A stretch of 64,000 nucleotides of DNA from Lateolabrax maculatus (Eukaryota; Chordata; Actinopteri; Acropomatiformes; Lateolabracidae): assembly GCA_031216445.1 (NCBI GenBank), contig CM062216.1:5887501-5951500 (forward strand). The letters run 5' to 3'. This document shows positions 12,430 to 25,920 of the stretch, piece by piece (within the stretch, counting starts at the first letter, position 1; each line of letters opens with the position of its first letter). Below the pieces are notes generated by a model. It did no database searches and was not told where the DNA came from. It saw only the letters and a list, made by a program, of their open reading frames with translations. The translations under genes were made by a program, and so were the position numbers.

Positions 12430-14970
12430 AAGTCTGTGCAGAAAGTAAAATAAGTTGTCAGAGCTAGAATGGTCGATAAAAGGGGAGCTCTTTTATAAAA
12501 AAAAAAGCAATAAGAGTGCATAATTTTAGGATCAATCTTAGCCATAATTGTAAATTCTTTTTTTTTTTTTTAATAAGCAAAGCTTTGAGGAAGCGTTAGA
12601 ACCACATTCCATGTTCACTTTCTCTCTTAGAATAGATTTGGATCAACTTCAACTAGTCCATGCCAACATATTTCTTTGTATTTTGTCTATTCTCAGTCTG
12701 GTAACTGGAAGTCTGGGCTTTGCTCCCTTGCTGTTCATATGGCCTACAGTTTGTTCATAACAAATATTTCCTGTCACTTAGCAGCACCCCCACTCTCCCA
12801 TGGCACCCCCTGCTCATCAGCCATATCTCTGTTACCATTTCCTCATTTGTTGTGTCTCCACATTGGCCGAGCCTGCCGTCCCCTTGAGGGACTGCTTCAC
12901 TCATGACTTCCACTGTTGTGTCTCGACAGTCCTCTCCCTTTTGCACAAACATATCGATCACTTCCACCTCTCCTCCTTTGTCACCTCTTCTGTCCTGGGC
13001 TAAAAATACATTTTCACAACCAATCCGCGTCGCCGACCACCTCCAATCCTCTTTCCTTCATCCTTTGACCCCTATCCTTCGGCGTTAATCCTTTTCATAT
13101 TTCTATCAAAAATGTTTGTTTCATCAAAATCCATCTCGTGACCTCAAGACTTTGTGACCTTAAGATACTATCGCTGCTATACTGAAGTCAGAGGATCGCC
13201 TGTGCATTTGGAGGCGTGTTTCGCATTTGTGAAAACCCACAAATTTACCGTCTTCAAATAAATGTTGATTGCTGTGTTATTAGGTTCCTTTGGCTCATAA
13301 AAACATGACTGTCCCTAGATGTTTACAGAGCCAGGCACTTTAGAGGGGTCAATAAAAGAAAATTGCTGCTCAAAGAAGCTCTGGGAGTATGACTTAAGAC
13401 GTACAACTCAAACTATGACCTGATCCAAACAAAAATAAATGAAGAACAAAGGCCTTCAAGGCCCTTTGTTTAATTGTATAGCCAGACTCGGTCTTGTGTC
13501 CAAAAAATGTGTCTTAACTCTGCCCTCGTTTACCCTCATTGATGAAATCTCACCTGTGATCCTCTTATCTCTTTGACAAGACTGACAATAACAAGCGCGA
13601 AGGTCACTACAAAGACACTTGAAATAACAAGTTTGGGCTTTATAAGGCTGAAGTAGTGGCAATAATGTCCAGATCAGTGGACCACACGCATACCCTTGGC
13701 GGTACAAGAAAGGTCTATTTGCAGGAGGCTTTCGGAAGGTCAGGACGGCAAAGGCCTCAACTGAAGTGTCTCAATCAAGGCAGTGCAGAGGCAGGGTCAC
13801 CTGATGGTCAGTGCCGTCTGTTTCAGAGGGTACTTAACCCTGGATGAGTAGCTAATGGAGGGAGTCATCAGCAGAAGCAGATTCGACTAACCCATTTAAA
13901 TAGGCACCCACTCACAAATACATGGATAAGCGTAGAACAGCTGAGTGCTACTAAGCCAAAGGTGCTATTAAGGGGACAAAATACTCACCCAGAAGCTGTT
14001 TTGGTGTGCACTTGAAGGATAGGTGGATAGTACCTAAAAATTTAGATTTGTTATTATTTCATAGTGCGATATTAACCTTTAATTGTCTGTGATTGGATTT
14101 TTTATCCCTGCGAGATAAAACAAACAGAAAACAATCTCAAATATGAAGCATCAACATGTGCGAATTTTGGTGAGTGGCTTATCCAAAGAATATACCCGGC
14201 ACTGACTTAACCACACTGACAGGAGTTGACGTAAAAGAGGGAGAAAAAACATGCAGTAAAAAACTCGACAACATATTAAATCTGATCGCGCTGTAACGAA
14301 AAGCGAGCAGTGATAATAATAAGCTCTGATGGGGCCCTCTTATGGCCCATCGATTTCCAATAGCTGAGATCATAGAAAGCTGGGTGGGTAATTACACTGT
14401 GCAAGCAGAGGTCGTCCTGAGCAAATATCATTATCATCAGATTAGAATGAAAGGCTTGCGCGGGTCGAGTACACGGGGGTGAAGGAGACCCAGAGGAGAA
14501 GCTTCTCGGCACACATTTCTGACCCCTTCATCTGTCTCAATGTCCCCACCTTGCTCCCACCTCCACGGGTCAGCCCTACATCACACTGACACAAACAAGG
14601 GGGGGGGGGCTAGGTCACCGAGGCACAACCATTCATCAGTGAGAGACAAGGCATATGATGAGATGATACCTCAGAGTAGCAAACAGATAAACAAGGGGAC
14701 AACACAAAATGGAAAATATGCTTGGTGCAGAGCGCATATTGGGCAGCTACACCAGGAGGTACACTGTTTTCTTTGGTAGTGGATGAAAGTTTAGAGATGA
14801 ATTTAAAAAAAATATGCATGGAAAACAGATTGGAGGCAGGAGTGCAGAAAATGTTTTTATTCTTTGGGTAAAAAGTGCCTTCCAGTAGTAGTGATGAATA
14901 AAGAAAGATCTGCTAACATATTTTTTTCCTCTACTCACATAATCATGTCAATCATAGCTATATACATAAA
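12430..14970. other. Gene-free stretch
   Basis: A- and T-runs near 12498 and 12559, unremarkable sequence to 13450, then more complex sequence at 13600-13860 and a conserved-looking block at 14270-14530. G10 run near 14600. No gene or RNA gene recognised. Confidence 0.5.
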
Positions 14971-14979
14971 TATCTATTA

Positions 14980-15260
14980 CTGATCAATCTCTTGATTATC
15001 GCTTATATTAACCACTTATTCTTTATAAATTAAAAGAAAATAGTGAAAAATGGCCTTTACAACTCTCCAGAACTCTGAATTGCATCTTCAAATTGCTTAT
15101 TTTGTCCAACCAACAGTCCAAAACCCAAGGATATTACATTTTAAATGATTTAAAACACAAATTACAATTTGAGAAGCTGGAACCAGCCACTTTTGCCTGG
15201 CAAATAAATTAAAAGAGTAATGAATTATTATAATTGTAGTAGATAAATACCCTGGTGATC
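14980..15260 (+). repeat. Interspersed repeat of the GGGCTGCAACTAA family (degraded)
   Basis: Resembles the copies at 45815-46013 and 52870-53160: a GATTA/ATTAATC-rich start, a GTCCAA.ACCAA.AGTCCAAAACCC-like centre and an AGAAGCTGGAA.CAG tail. The family is common in teleosts; its class was not determined. Confidence 0.45.
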
Positions 15261-15814
15261 AACTAAAATAAACTGTTCCAGTGTTAATTGAATCCCAAAA
15301 GCTATAAATGCATGATGGTAAAGGCTAAAAATGTAGTTTGATTATTAAAAAAGGCATTGTTTTTGTTTCCACCATTAAATAGAACTGTTATAATTTTACA
15401 CCTCTCTCCCTTCAAGTATCACTTCCCTGTATGTTGTTTTATTACATCAGTCATGTATAAGCTCAGCAATGAATTCTGGCACAACTTCACCTACTTCCAA
15501 GGGGGAGATGAAGAAGGGAAAAAGAGGTGACCCTGATGAAGTCCACAAGCCTAAATGGTCTGGTACATCAGTTATGCCAGTTTTATGAACACAACACGAG
15601 CATAGAAAATAAAGGCATTGTAACTACAAGAGATCGTAACTGTCAGGGTCTGACCCTATCAAAATAAAACAGAACAGAGGAAGAGTCTGTTTAAAAAATG
15701 CACATTTTCAAAGGTGCATATGTTAAAAGCAGAGTCTTTTCCATCTCCCTTTCTTTCCAAGATGTCATTTGTGTTTCAAACGAAGTGTGGAGAAGTAGAT
15801 GAACCATCCACAGA

Positions 15815-16120
15815 TGATTAGGTGGGAAGGAGTCCCAGCAGGCCTGCCTCACCCAACCCATCGCCATCACCCTGGGTACTCATCCGCAGCTCCCCCACCC
15901 AACATGCAAACGCGGAGATCCTGGGCGGCCCGGCAAGAGGTTGCGAGTGCCACTCTGACGAGCCTCTGACGTCTCTATCTGCGCTGCTCAGTGTGGGAGC
16001 TGGCCCAGGCCACCTATATTAACATAAACAAGGCGTGCTGCTGGGGTCCGCCTGTCAGGGGCTGTCACCGCCGAGGACAGAGGAGAGACGCCTCTGCATT
16101 AACCTCCAGGCTTATCTCAC
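15815..16120. other. Conserved-looking non-coding block
   Basis: G+C-richer, repeat-free sequence in an A+T-rich desert. It includes a forkhead-like ATAAACA next to TATTAACAT (about 16015-16030). The short frames here have no family similarity. A regulatory role is inference only. Confidence 0.3.
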
Positions 16121-16979
16121 TCTCTGTGCGTCCCACGAAAAAAGTGGGGATTAGTGCTCAGTCAGGAATTGCTTTTGGGTTCTTGTCACTCCTGCACGAT
16201 TATTGAACTCCCTCTTCTATACTCAGACTGTTATTTTCATCTTTCTCTGCCACTTTCCCAAAGGGAGGGAATCCCTGGGGTTTTAAAATGGCAACCCACA
16301 GGATCAGAGTTTCTTTGATTTTGGTGACACCTTTGGTGATAAGTTGTCACTACGGTGATTTCTATATTTACAAGAGCCATTCAATTTTATCTTTGTCTAT
16401 TTCTATGAATCATTACAAAATGAAATGCTCATTTAAAGTTTATAAGTCTGTGTGCACATGGTTCTCTATGACTCTTTCAAGTGGACTCAAAATCAGCACT
16501 TTGCTCTTTAGTATAGACTAAAACACAGATGCATGACATATACCTAAAGATATTTCGACCTGAACAGACCCAGAGAAAGAAAACCAACACAGGCAGCAGC
16601 GTGACGCTCCGTCAATTAATCACCAACCATGGTCCTCTGAATAGCAGTCAAATAAAAGGCCCTTTGGAAACATGTGGACAGCACTGCTGTACAAGTAAAA
16701 AAAAAAAAATGTTAACCACTTACTAACTTCTTATGTATCTTGCGACCCCAAAAACCAGAAGCAACTGTTTCTGACATGAAGAATGAACTTTTCACACTGC
16801 GTTATGAAAGTCTGAAGTTTCTTTTCTTGTCGGTTCACCCATGCTGGCTACCACTGCCTTATTTGAAGCTAACTTTTTTGTCGAGAAACATAAGAGCATG
16901 ATAAATCACAAAACTTTTCTTTTACGGGGCTCTCCTGAACGTTAGCTATACAGAAAGCAAAATCATTCTCTTTCTCTTC

Positions 16980-17073
16980 CATTGCCAATGGAAGCCAAAA
17001 CTACACCACCGCTCCAGCTCCGGGCAGGCGCGCCCTCCGCGGTCACCACCGACGACGGGAAAGCGTGAAAAGG
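16980..17073 (+). other. Exon-like GC-rich segment ending in a consensus splice donor
   Basis: An isolated CpG-containing segment ends at GAAAAG followed by GTAAGT (donor from 17073). The only ATG frame across it is a 26-codon frame starting at 16986 and stopping before the donor. It could be a non-coding first exon of an unseen + strand transcript. No partner exon was found in the window. Confidence 0.25.
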
Positions 17074-17254
17074 TAAGTGTGTTCCCTCCATGGCGAGGAC
17101 AGGCTGAAGGTTGTCTGCTTCACTAATAAAATAAATAAATGAATAAAATAAAAAATAACAAGTAAGCAGCAGTTCAGTTCTTCCTCTTCTCCACCCTCCT
17201 CTTCCTCAGTCTGCATCTATATGGCCGTGTGGCTGCCAGACAACAAAAGACGGC

Positions 17255-17540
17255 AGCGTTCTATGGCTGCAACATTGTGAGAGCCTAATCCATATCGCCA
17301 GACCTCAGGCCTAATCAAACAGGCTGAATGTAGGGAAGGAGTCAATAGCTGCTTAATTACTAACGAGAGTAATGACAATAACAATCACGTTCCTTTCCCG
17401 CTGACGTAATTAAGGGAGGAATGAAAGGCATACCGAGGGAGAGCTGCCTCCAAGCAAGGCAGCAATTAGGGCAGGAGCTGAGGAGGCAGCTTCTGGCAAA
17501 GACATGAGATGAGCTGCAAACAGTCTCAGCCTTGTCTTTC
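17255..17540. other. Conserved-looking non-coding block with homeodomain-type sites
   Basis: Repeat-free sequence rich in TAAT cores: TTAATTACTAAC and GACGTAATTAAGG. It also has a CRE-like TGACGTAA. Such texture is typical of developmental enhancers; conservation could not be tested. Confidence 0.3.
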
Positions 17541-18740
17541 GTCTAACACCTTGTCCTCCTTTCAGGCATCAGTATCATCAGTTGGTGCCGTACACTGACA
17601 GCGCTGGGCTTCATTATATCTGTCCTGCCCATCGGTGGTGCGAACACCTTGTTGTTCAACCGGCTTTCTCCAGCACGTCGCTGGTGGCTGCCATGTTTAA
17701 TGACCCTCCTTCTCCTGTATCCAGCACTCAGTAGGCACAGCGTGAGACGTGGGGAAACACTCAATTTCTGTAATGGCTTGAAATGGAGTAAATATCACTC
17801 GCCCCCCTGCATTTGTTACTCATTCAAGCCCCGTTATCACTTGCTGCCTAATTTCCTGGTGCACTGACAAAGGCAGAGGGCGTTTCCATGGAGAGGGAAC
17901 CCTTGCGGTTTTCGTGCTTCTCTCAACTTGGCACTCTGTTCATTTCACAGCAATTATCCTGAGTCATTCCACACATTCTGCCACAGAACTCAAGGGAAGG
18001 ACCTTTCAGCTAATTGCTTTCAAATGGAAATAAAAAATAATCACACGGCTACTTTGTCAAAATGACTCCTGTTATGCAGCATTTGGTATGGGAAATTGAT
18101 GTGGGATTCCTTTTAATGTCCCATTTACAATGCCTCTCGCCCCATTTCCAGATGAAAACCTTTCTATAAATGTATTTGGGATGAAGTCCTGACATTGCAT
18201 GCACCACAATTCTCCAGTTTCTCAGGAACCAACATGTTTGTGTGGACAACTTCTTTTTTTGGGGTCTATTTTTGCTGGAGCAGCTCTCTGCAATTTACTG
18301 CAGGGGGTAATTCACTTGATGTATATACAAGTCGATGAGATGTGTTATTGACTGTCTTTACATCCACAGATGTACACAAGTCTGTAAAGCAGAAGAAGGA
18401 ATTCTTCAGTTTTCTTCCTGCTAATATGCAATATTTTATTCAGGAAATACAGATATAAAATAAAGTCGAGATGGTGCGCTGCGAGTAATGAGTAAAGTCC
18501 AGCCACAAAGTATCTGTCACCCCATCAATCATGTATGAGCTGCATGTTGAGCTGTGAGTTAAATACGCTTGTGAAACATAAAATATGTTGCCAAATCGAC
18601 TTTAAACAATTACTGAAATGCAGCTGCTTAAGTACAGAACGCTTCAAGACGCCTGAAACACTTCCAACAGACTGTGACGCAGCTACATCTGTTGCACATC
18701 CAGGGTGAGGCTCAGTCTATGGAGATCTTCTCTTTGTCCA
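17541..18740. other. Gene-free stretch
   Basis: No gene or repeat recognised. Short frames are unsupported. Confidence 0.5.
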
Positions 18741-18749
18741 ACAACGGGA

Positions 18750-19015
18750 GTATGAATGTGAACCTTACGGTGGAGCTAAAGGTAAGGTCAGGGGATCTCC
18801 AGAGCCATTAAAATTCATTTTCTGGGAACCAGGATTGTCTGTGCAAAATTACCAATCTCTGACTGAAAACCAACAATGTCAACCTCAAGATGGCGCCACA
18901 GTAAAAAGTCAGAGTGACCATCAAAGTCAGGCTTCATCTCTGGGGATCATTAAAAACTCTATACAAAATGTAATGGTAATCCATTAAATCCATTAATTCA
19001 GTCTGGGCAAAAGCC
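18750..19015 (+). repeat. Interspersed repeat with two internal related units
   Basis: AAGGTCAGGGGATC.CC..AG near 18781 and AAAGTCAGAGTGACCATCAA near 18904 begin two related units of about 120 bases. Each continues with ATTCAT/CTTCAT.TCTGGG and an AAAAT.TGTGGTAATCC-like stretch. The CTCAAGATGGCGCCACAG linker is typical of a teleost repeat I recognise but cannot name. Confidence 0.5.
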
Positions 19016-20850
19016 CTGCTTCTCAATAACATTCATACATTCCCTAGATTTTCCACTCAGTTTCACAACTATTACATAAAATCCTGCTCTGCAAACTCAG
19101 TCTAGCTGTAACTGAGATACCCACCAGCAAAAAATATTTTTGTCAATACACATCAACCATTGTAATATGAACTGCAGCAGGCTATTCTTTCGGGTTTAGC
19201 GAGCCTCATATTTTTTCGGTGTTTGAAGGCAGGCAGGCAGGCAGAGTGGTGCTGATGTGTTGATGTATGGTGGGAGGCAGGAAGAGGCAGCTGCTGTTCA
19301 TCTCCATGAGAGGAAGGCCACTTTGAGAGGATGAGTGGAGAGGGGCCTTTCAGAAGATCTCTGAGTCAGAGCGAGTGGGGAGCCATCAGGATATTATTAG
19401 GGAGGTGTGCCTGCTGCCCTGCTATTATGGCTGAAATAAATGGTTCTGCTGCTTTAGACTGTAGATACACCTGTCCTGTGTTGCTTCATCAGGTATTACA
19501 CGTGAGATGTAAAAGCGATTTCATACTATTAAACCTATAATTCCCATCAGATTATAGGGCTGATGATACTTCGGATTGTTTTGAAAGAGACGAAGGCCAT
19601 CAGGATGAAACCTTTTCACCACAGATTAATAGGAGCTGCCAGCCACCAGAATGAGAAATGTTTAAGAAAGTGAAGAATATGGACCTAATTCTTTGTTTGA
19701 TATTCACTGGAGCTAATTCTATTATCTCCTTGTCTTCAGGTACAGTTTAGTAACCTGAAACAGTTACAATATATAACACAGTCACCAATAAAAGACACCC
19801 AACTGCTTTTTTATTCTCTTGAATTCCTTAGCTGACTGAGGCTTTACAGACTGTGTATTATCTCAAGTGAAACAGCCACACTGCACTTAATCTCTAGTTT
19901 AAATGCACTTAAATAAATGATTGAATGTATAGAGCAGGAACCGAAATATTACTGATGAGCTCCTTTTTGAAGCTTTGTGTAGAACATAAAGGCAGAAACG
20001 AAAATGTTAATGAATTGTCTGAGGAGTAGAAGATCAGAGGAGCCAAACGAATTTCATATCACACCTAAAGACCTGGCATTTAATTAAAGTGGCCTGAAAA
20101 ATGGCTGCCTGGTTGGCTGACAACAGTTTCTCTTGAAGCAAATTAAAGAAATCAATTACAGCCGTGTGAAAGTGTAATGCCAGCACACTGGAGCCCCACA
20201 GCGCCACAATGAGACACCAGGCCAAGGGGAGAGGAGCGAGGAGGAGGGCGCCTCCACTGTGCCACATCTGACTGGCTCGGCTACAGAGTTTATCACGTCA
20301 ACCTGTTACAGGCAACAGAGCCTGAAAGGGCCCACGCGCTGGAATGAAGCCGCAAATCAGCCTAGCTGCCTCCACAAGCCTGAGCCTCCTCCACTCCGCT
20401 CCCAGCTCTTACTCATTCTCTCACCTTCATTCTCCCTCTCTCTGTCTCACACACACATACACAGTACACACATATGGTACACACGCTAGAGTTAGAGATA
20501 TTTCAGGGTAATAATTGCCATTTACTACATACTGCATATTGCATGTTGGCTCATCACTGTTGTCCACGACTAATATGAAAAGCGCTCCTGCCAGGCTAAA
20601 GATATCTGTAGAAGCCGCAACTGCAATGCAATTTAATCTAAATAGATTTTCTTTGTGTTTTTTCATTTATACATTTAAATTGTTGCCCCGCTAGTCAGGG
20701 GGAGGCTGATTTTAGAGACTGTTCACCACTGTCAGGCCAAATATTCCACACAAAATATTCACAATAAATATCAAAATCTGATGCAATAAAACTCACAAAC
20801 GATACTTTCTGACTTCTTGAATACTGAAGACATGAATTCTAATTTTCTAT
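19016..20850. other. Gene-free stretch with a conserved-looking block
   Basis: An (AGGC)4 short repeat near 19228. Sequence at 20040-20415 is unique-looking and mixed A+T-rich (TAATTAAAG, AATCAATTAC) and G+C-rich, and may be a conserved element. No gene supported. Confidence 0.45.
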
Positions 20851-20859
20851 AGCAGCTGG

Positions 20860-21180
20860 GCATTGTAGTTTTTAACAAATGTTACTAAAAACAGCAGTAA
20901 GTAGTGCATTTGTTGGAGACTATTTTCATCTGCGGATGAATAGACATATGGTGCTCTAGCGTCTATTTGGGGCAGCACAACGATGTATGTGCGGTTGAGT
21001 CAAAATAAACTGCTGTGTGCTTGTTCATGGTGATGAAGGAACATGTGACCCAGTGCAACAGTGTGACTCACTGATGTGTTTTAATAGTTTTTGGGACAAC
21101 AATGGAGTTCTATGGCACAGAGGAAGAAGATGCATCAGGCTTTGGATACACACACACCTGTTATGATCACCTTTGACTTA
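20860..21180 (+). repeat. Interspersed repeat (GCAGCTGGGCATTGTAGTTTT family), copy 1
   Basis: Matches 29945-30180: CAGCTGGGCA.TGTAGTTTTTA, GTGCATTTGTTGG.GACTATTTTCA, TTTGGGGCAGC, GTGACCC.GTGCAACAGTGTG. This copy runs further 3' (ACAACAATGGAGTTCTATGG, GATGCATCAGGC) and ends near TGGATACACACAC. Confidence 0.75.
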
Positions 21181-21189
21181 CAAAAGATA

Positions 21190-24100
21190 AGGGAGATGGG
21201 AAGATGAGGGATAAATGTGAATGTTTATTACAATAGCCAACCATTGGCTATATTCCTAAATAAAGTAAATGGAAGCTGCTTCAGTGGTTGCTACAGGCCT
21301 GTCTTTTCTCCCTCTCATAACATTGAAGTAGGCCATGAGGGTCAGGAGAGGCCCAGATAGAGCACCAAGGAGGGATATTGATAGAGAGAGGGTAATCTGG
21401 GAAAGGCAGCTGGACAGCAGGCAGGAAGCTGAGCACCAGATCCGAGACTGAGAGGTTGAAAATAGAAAGGCATTAAATGAAATAACATCGATTGTTTTAT
21501 TTCAAATGGTCAGAAATAACAGATAACTGTCAAATAAGGTAACACAGACCCATTCCCTTTACTGACAGCGGACTGCTTACTGTTGTGCGAAGTCACCCCC
21601 TGAAGTCCCATTCTGAGCGAGAAAAAAACCTGCACTGGTCTTTTTCGTGGGATTTGTTGACAATAAGAAAAATATTAAATATTGCTGGCCTTACGTTTTT
21701 CGTCTACATTCAAGGTTTCTCACCTTAACGTATTGTGTGTATCCTCAATGCCAAACATACATATTTAATGCATTCCCTACCTCATTAAACATTTTTCAAG
21801 CATTTCTTTCTGTTGAAACCAACATTGTAAACGGCAGCATGTGGTTTTCTTTTTTACTGGTACATTGGCTCCTGTTTACGCCGGATTGTCATCTCCATAA
21901 GTCAATATGCATACAGTTGTCTGCCTTCAGCGTAGGAGAGAATCACATTCCTTCCTCAAACATACTAACAGAGCTTATATAGACATTTACACACAAGAAA
22001 TATGCTCAGGAAAACATTGCTCCACAGTGCCCAGTGGGCAAAACCTCTACAAGGTATCTTTATATCTTTATTTAAAAGCCTCCACAGCTGGAGTTCCCCC
22101 TGCTTTTGAGCAGGTCTCCTTACTTTAAGAAGCCACTGACTCTAAAACAGTCTGATTAAAACAGATGTTGATTAAGTTTAAGGATCAAAAGTCAGTTTAT
22201 TAAGCAAGTACAGAATCAACAATGGTCAAATAAGATAATGACTATTGCCAAAAAACATTGGCCTTTCTTTTAAAATGTTGTACTTTAAATTATTAATGTA
22301 ACCCATATTGGTTGAGACACTCATATCATGGAAGTCTTGCTATTAACATGGTAAGTTGTAGCATGCTATGCTTTTAAGGTAAACCTACAAATCACCTCTT
22401 TTCTAAAAGTACAGTATAATCTACATTTATGGCATCTTTTATGGTGAAGCCTTTAGCTGATCATTAACTGGATTTTCACATTTTTCTACATTCTGATGTA
22501 CAGCTAGATAACTGCTGGTGACGCAACCTCTGCAAGCAACAAAAAAAAACAGTCGTACCTACTCTACATGCTGTTCAAGAGAGCGATTAAGGCATTAGTG
22601 AAGAGGAAAGCTGATACACTGTAGGTTAGCAACTGTAAGATTCAGGACGCCGGTGAACTGAAGAGAAAATGATTAGATGCTAGTGGCCTACTGGAGGAAG
22701 AGCTACTGTATTATAGGAATATCTGCTGTCATATTCCCGCTGTTCAATTTTAATACAGTATGTTACGTACACTGTGCCATTCAGGTGGAACTGACTGCCA
22801 CCCACTCTAAATGTTAATCTCATTGTTATCAAATCAACGTCAACACACAAGACGGGAGCAGAATTCACATATAGTCTGGATACAGACAGACACTCAAGGT
22901 CAGATTGAGTGTAAATTCAGTTTGATTAAGTGCTGACATGGACATTAGATAGTTAACGCTAGACCTAGCTAGCAACAATAATAATGGATGTGAATGAAAC
23001 GGATGACCCCTCGGATGTCATCACATGTTGATCATACTGGAGTGATTACACACACACACATTCAAACCCTCCTCAGCCTACTTTAGTTTCAGGGTGGCTG
23101 TTTAACAGGTGTGAAGGAGTCTTCTCCTCGCAGCATCCCAGCCATTATTCTGCTGCACCAGGAGACTGGACATAATAACCAAAATGGCCCAAAATGTAGA
23201 CATGTAAAAATGGAGGAAAAGAATATCACATTTAATTGGCTCTTCATTGTTCCCCCCTGTGCCCCCTACCTGAAAATAATCTGGATCTGCCTTTGCTCCA
23301 GAGGACATACAGCTGAAAGGATGGAGGAGATGCATGCTTACAGTTAGGGTTAAGGGTTAAATTGATAACAGTTGGAATGAGTGTGTACTTTCAGCTTACG
23401 CACATAGTTTTGATTCTAAACAATATTTTACTTTCAGCCTAGTTTGAGCTCTTTCATTGTCTGCTACCAAACTGATAAAACGACATGCTGGGTTTCTCCA
23501 GTATGACGGCAATTAATTATCTTGGACAGGCTTTTATATTGTTGTAGTATCGAAGAAAAGCATTCGTAGCAGTTATTTAGTGAGAACTATATGTGGGAAT
23601 ACAGTGCAGCTCCAGTGGAGTTGTCCTGTGGTTTGAAGTATGACGCTTGGACTCGCTTGCATGTAACTTGATGATAAGCCACTCATGCATTAAAAGTTTG
23701 TTTGCTCACAATTCAAAACACATCGATCTCAGCACGCTGGCATGAACTTGATGGTCTACTTCCAGTCACAGCAGGGAAAAAGGCGGATTGCCATTCAAAC
23801 TCAAAAGTGGGCAGAATACAGATGCAGTTAAGGATTTATTTTCACCTATAAAGGATGGTTGTGTTTGTGTATTTTACATTTGGATCTCGCTTCTCTTTCA
23901 TCAGCAATTCTGATTTAAGAGTAAACATTTTATGTGCACTGTGGAAATTCAGATGTTAAACAGTTTGCTTGTTCGTGAGATGAGTTAGTTTATGTTTTTT
24001 TAACCTGACAATCCACAAAAGTATACTCATAAGTATTACATTTGAAAATGTTGTGATTTTTTCAACCTTTCCTGACTCCAAATGTTTCAAAGAAATACTG

Positions 24101-25920
24101 CATTTAGGATGATAGATGAAAAACAGTAACATATTTGTTTAAAAAAAAGAATAGTTTTATGCAACTATTGTGTAAACATAAGAACAAATCCTTACTTCCA
24201 GGTATACAGCACTGACAAACTTTTATTTTCTCTGGCTGAAAATGAGCAGCTTTGAGATATATATTTGTTCAGAGCCATTTTATGTAAAACTAAATAGGCT
24301 ATAAAAGCATTACGAAAATGCAAAAGATCTCAAGGGAGTAATCTTTAAAGAGTTGACAAAATGTCATTAACTAACTAAAAAATATATCTGCACACATGAA
24401 TGTGTGACAGGTGCATCTGAGGACAGCACAACTTGAATTAGTTTGAAAAACTAAACTACTGCTTGTTTGTTTTCTATTCAAACAACCTTCATCAGGCATA
24501 TGCCCATTTCTACTCTTACTTTCCTTTTTCTTTGGACAGCCTGAGGTTATTCCTTGGATGGAAAATACATGTATTCAATTAATTGTGAATATTGGTGCAT
24601 TAGCATATACCTGATGTTGGCATTTTCTAATTCTTTGACTTTTGGGAAATATGTGGTTGTTATATGGATGGCTCTTTCATGCAAGATGCAGGCGTTCCAC
24701 AGTGGGGTGTTTTATGGATTTTTTAAATGCGCTGTCTATACCAAATAAACTTGATGGTGTTACTCTGCATCTCTCTACTGTATGTACAGTATATGGAACA
24801 GTTGTGATGGTTGCTCTTAAAATGTATTGTACATGATGAAGATTGTTTAGACTAAAACTCAGCTCAAAGTGATGGAGTTGTTTTGGTTTTCTGTCTGGGG
24901 AAGGTGTACTGCAGTGGTTGTGTATTGGCAGCAGGCAGTGCTAAAGGCAAAAAAAAAATAAAAACGTTTTCTTCTTCAAGAAAATGTGAGAATCCCTGTG
25001 GATATTCTGTGCGGGATTGAGAGGGTCGGATAAAGTTTGCATTGCCCTCAAGTTCAGAGTTTGTGTGTTTGATAAAGTTCTCACAGCAAAGATCTGAGGC
25101 TTGCACCGGTCTCGGCAGTCCAAAACACTCCTCCAAATCTTGCTGACAGTGGACGACGAGTGGATAGAGTTAATATGAGAAAGCTAATGAATATGAATGA
25201 GGTATGAAAGCTGATGAATGTTATCCCTTATCTCCATAAAGATTGGGCAATTCCCTTGAACCTCTGCCAAGGACACACACAATAAAGAACAAATTTGAAG
25301 AGTTAGCTTATCTAGCAATTTGATGGACGTTGATAAGGTTACATCACAACGTAGTGATATATAATGTTTGGATGAGAGCGGTGAGTATGATCTGAGCTGA
25401 AACACAGAGGAGGCTGCAGTTCACTTCTTAATAGTTTGTCCATCGTCATGGCAGTTGCTAAAGAAATTGATGTAGATTTAAAAAGATCTTTTAACAATAT
25501 CCTGGGGCTAATATACACGTAGAAGTTATTAAAATGAATATGTCTATTAGCGTCTTTTCTTCCCGAGAGACCACTGCTAGCTGACGAAGAGATATATACT
25601 CTCATTTTCCTCTTCATTTTCCTGGTGTCAGATCAATCATGCACCATCCCAACTCAAGGTGAAACCCATCAAAGTGTCATTCCCCCATTGTCAGTGATTC
25701 ACAGGAAACTCCGACACACAGACGGGCGGGCAGACAAACAGAAAGACAGCATCAACAAGCGAGTTAGGGGGAAACAAACAGCGGTTATGCCCGGAGAGAT
25801 TAATCTGCTTTACTGCCAGTCCTCAAGAGCAAAACGTGTGTGTGTGTGGGGGGGGGTTCACTGTGAACACAACTCCCAGCCGTAAAATTGGCTCATAAAC
25901 ATCATCGGGCCACATGCCGA
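21190..25920. other. Gene-free stretch upstream of enpp7
   Basis: A+T-rich non-coding DNA with no exon recognised. A 111-codon frame at 21647-21982 has no family similarity and low-complexity hydrophobic composition. A TACTGTATGTACAGTA palindrome lies near 24777, and a G9 run at about 25846. Confidence 0.55.

Noticed and set aside
21647..21982. 111-codon + strand frame
   Set aside because: Hydrophobic, low-information composition, no domain, no splice or promoter context.
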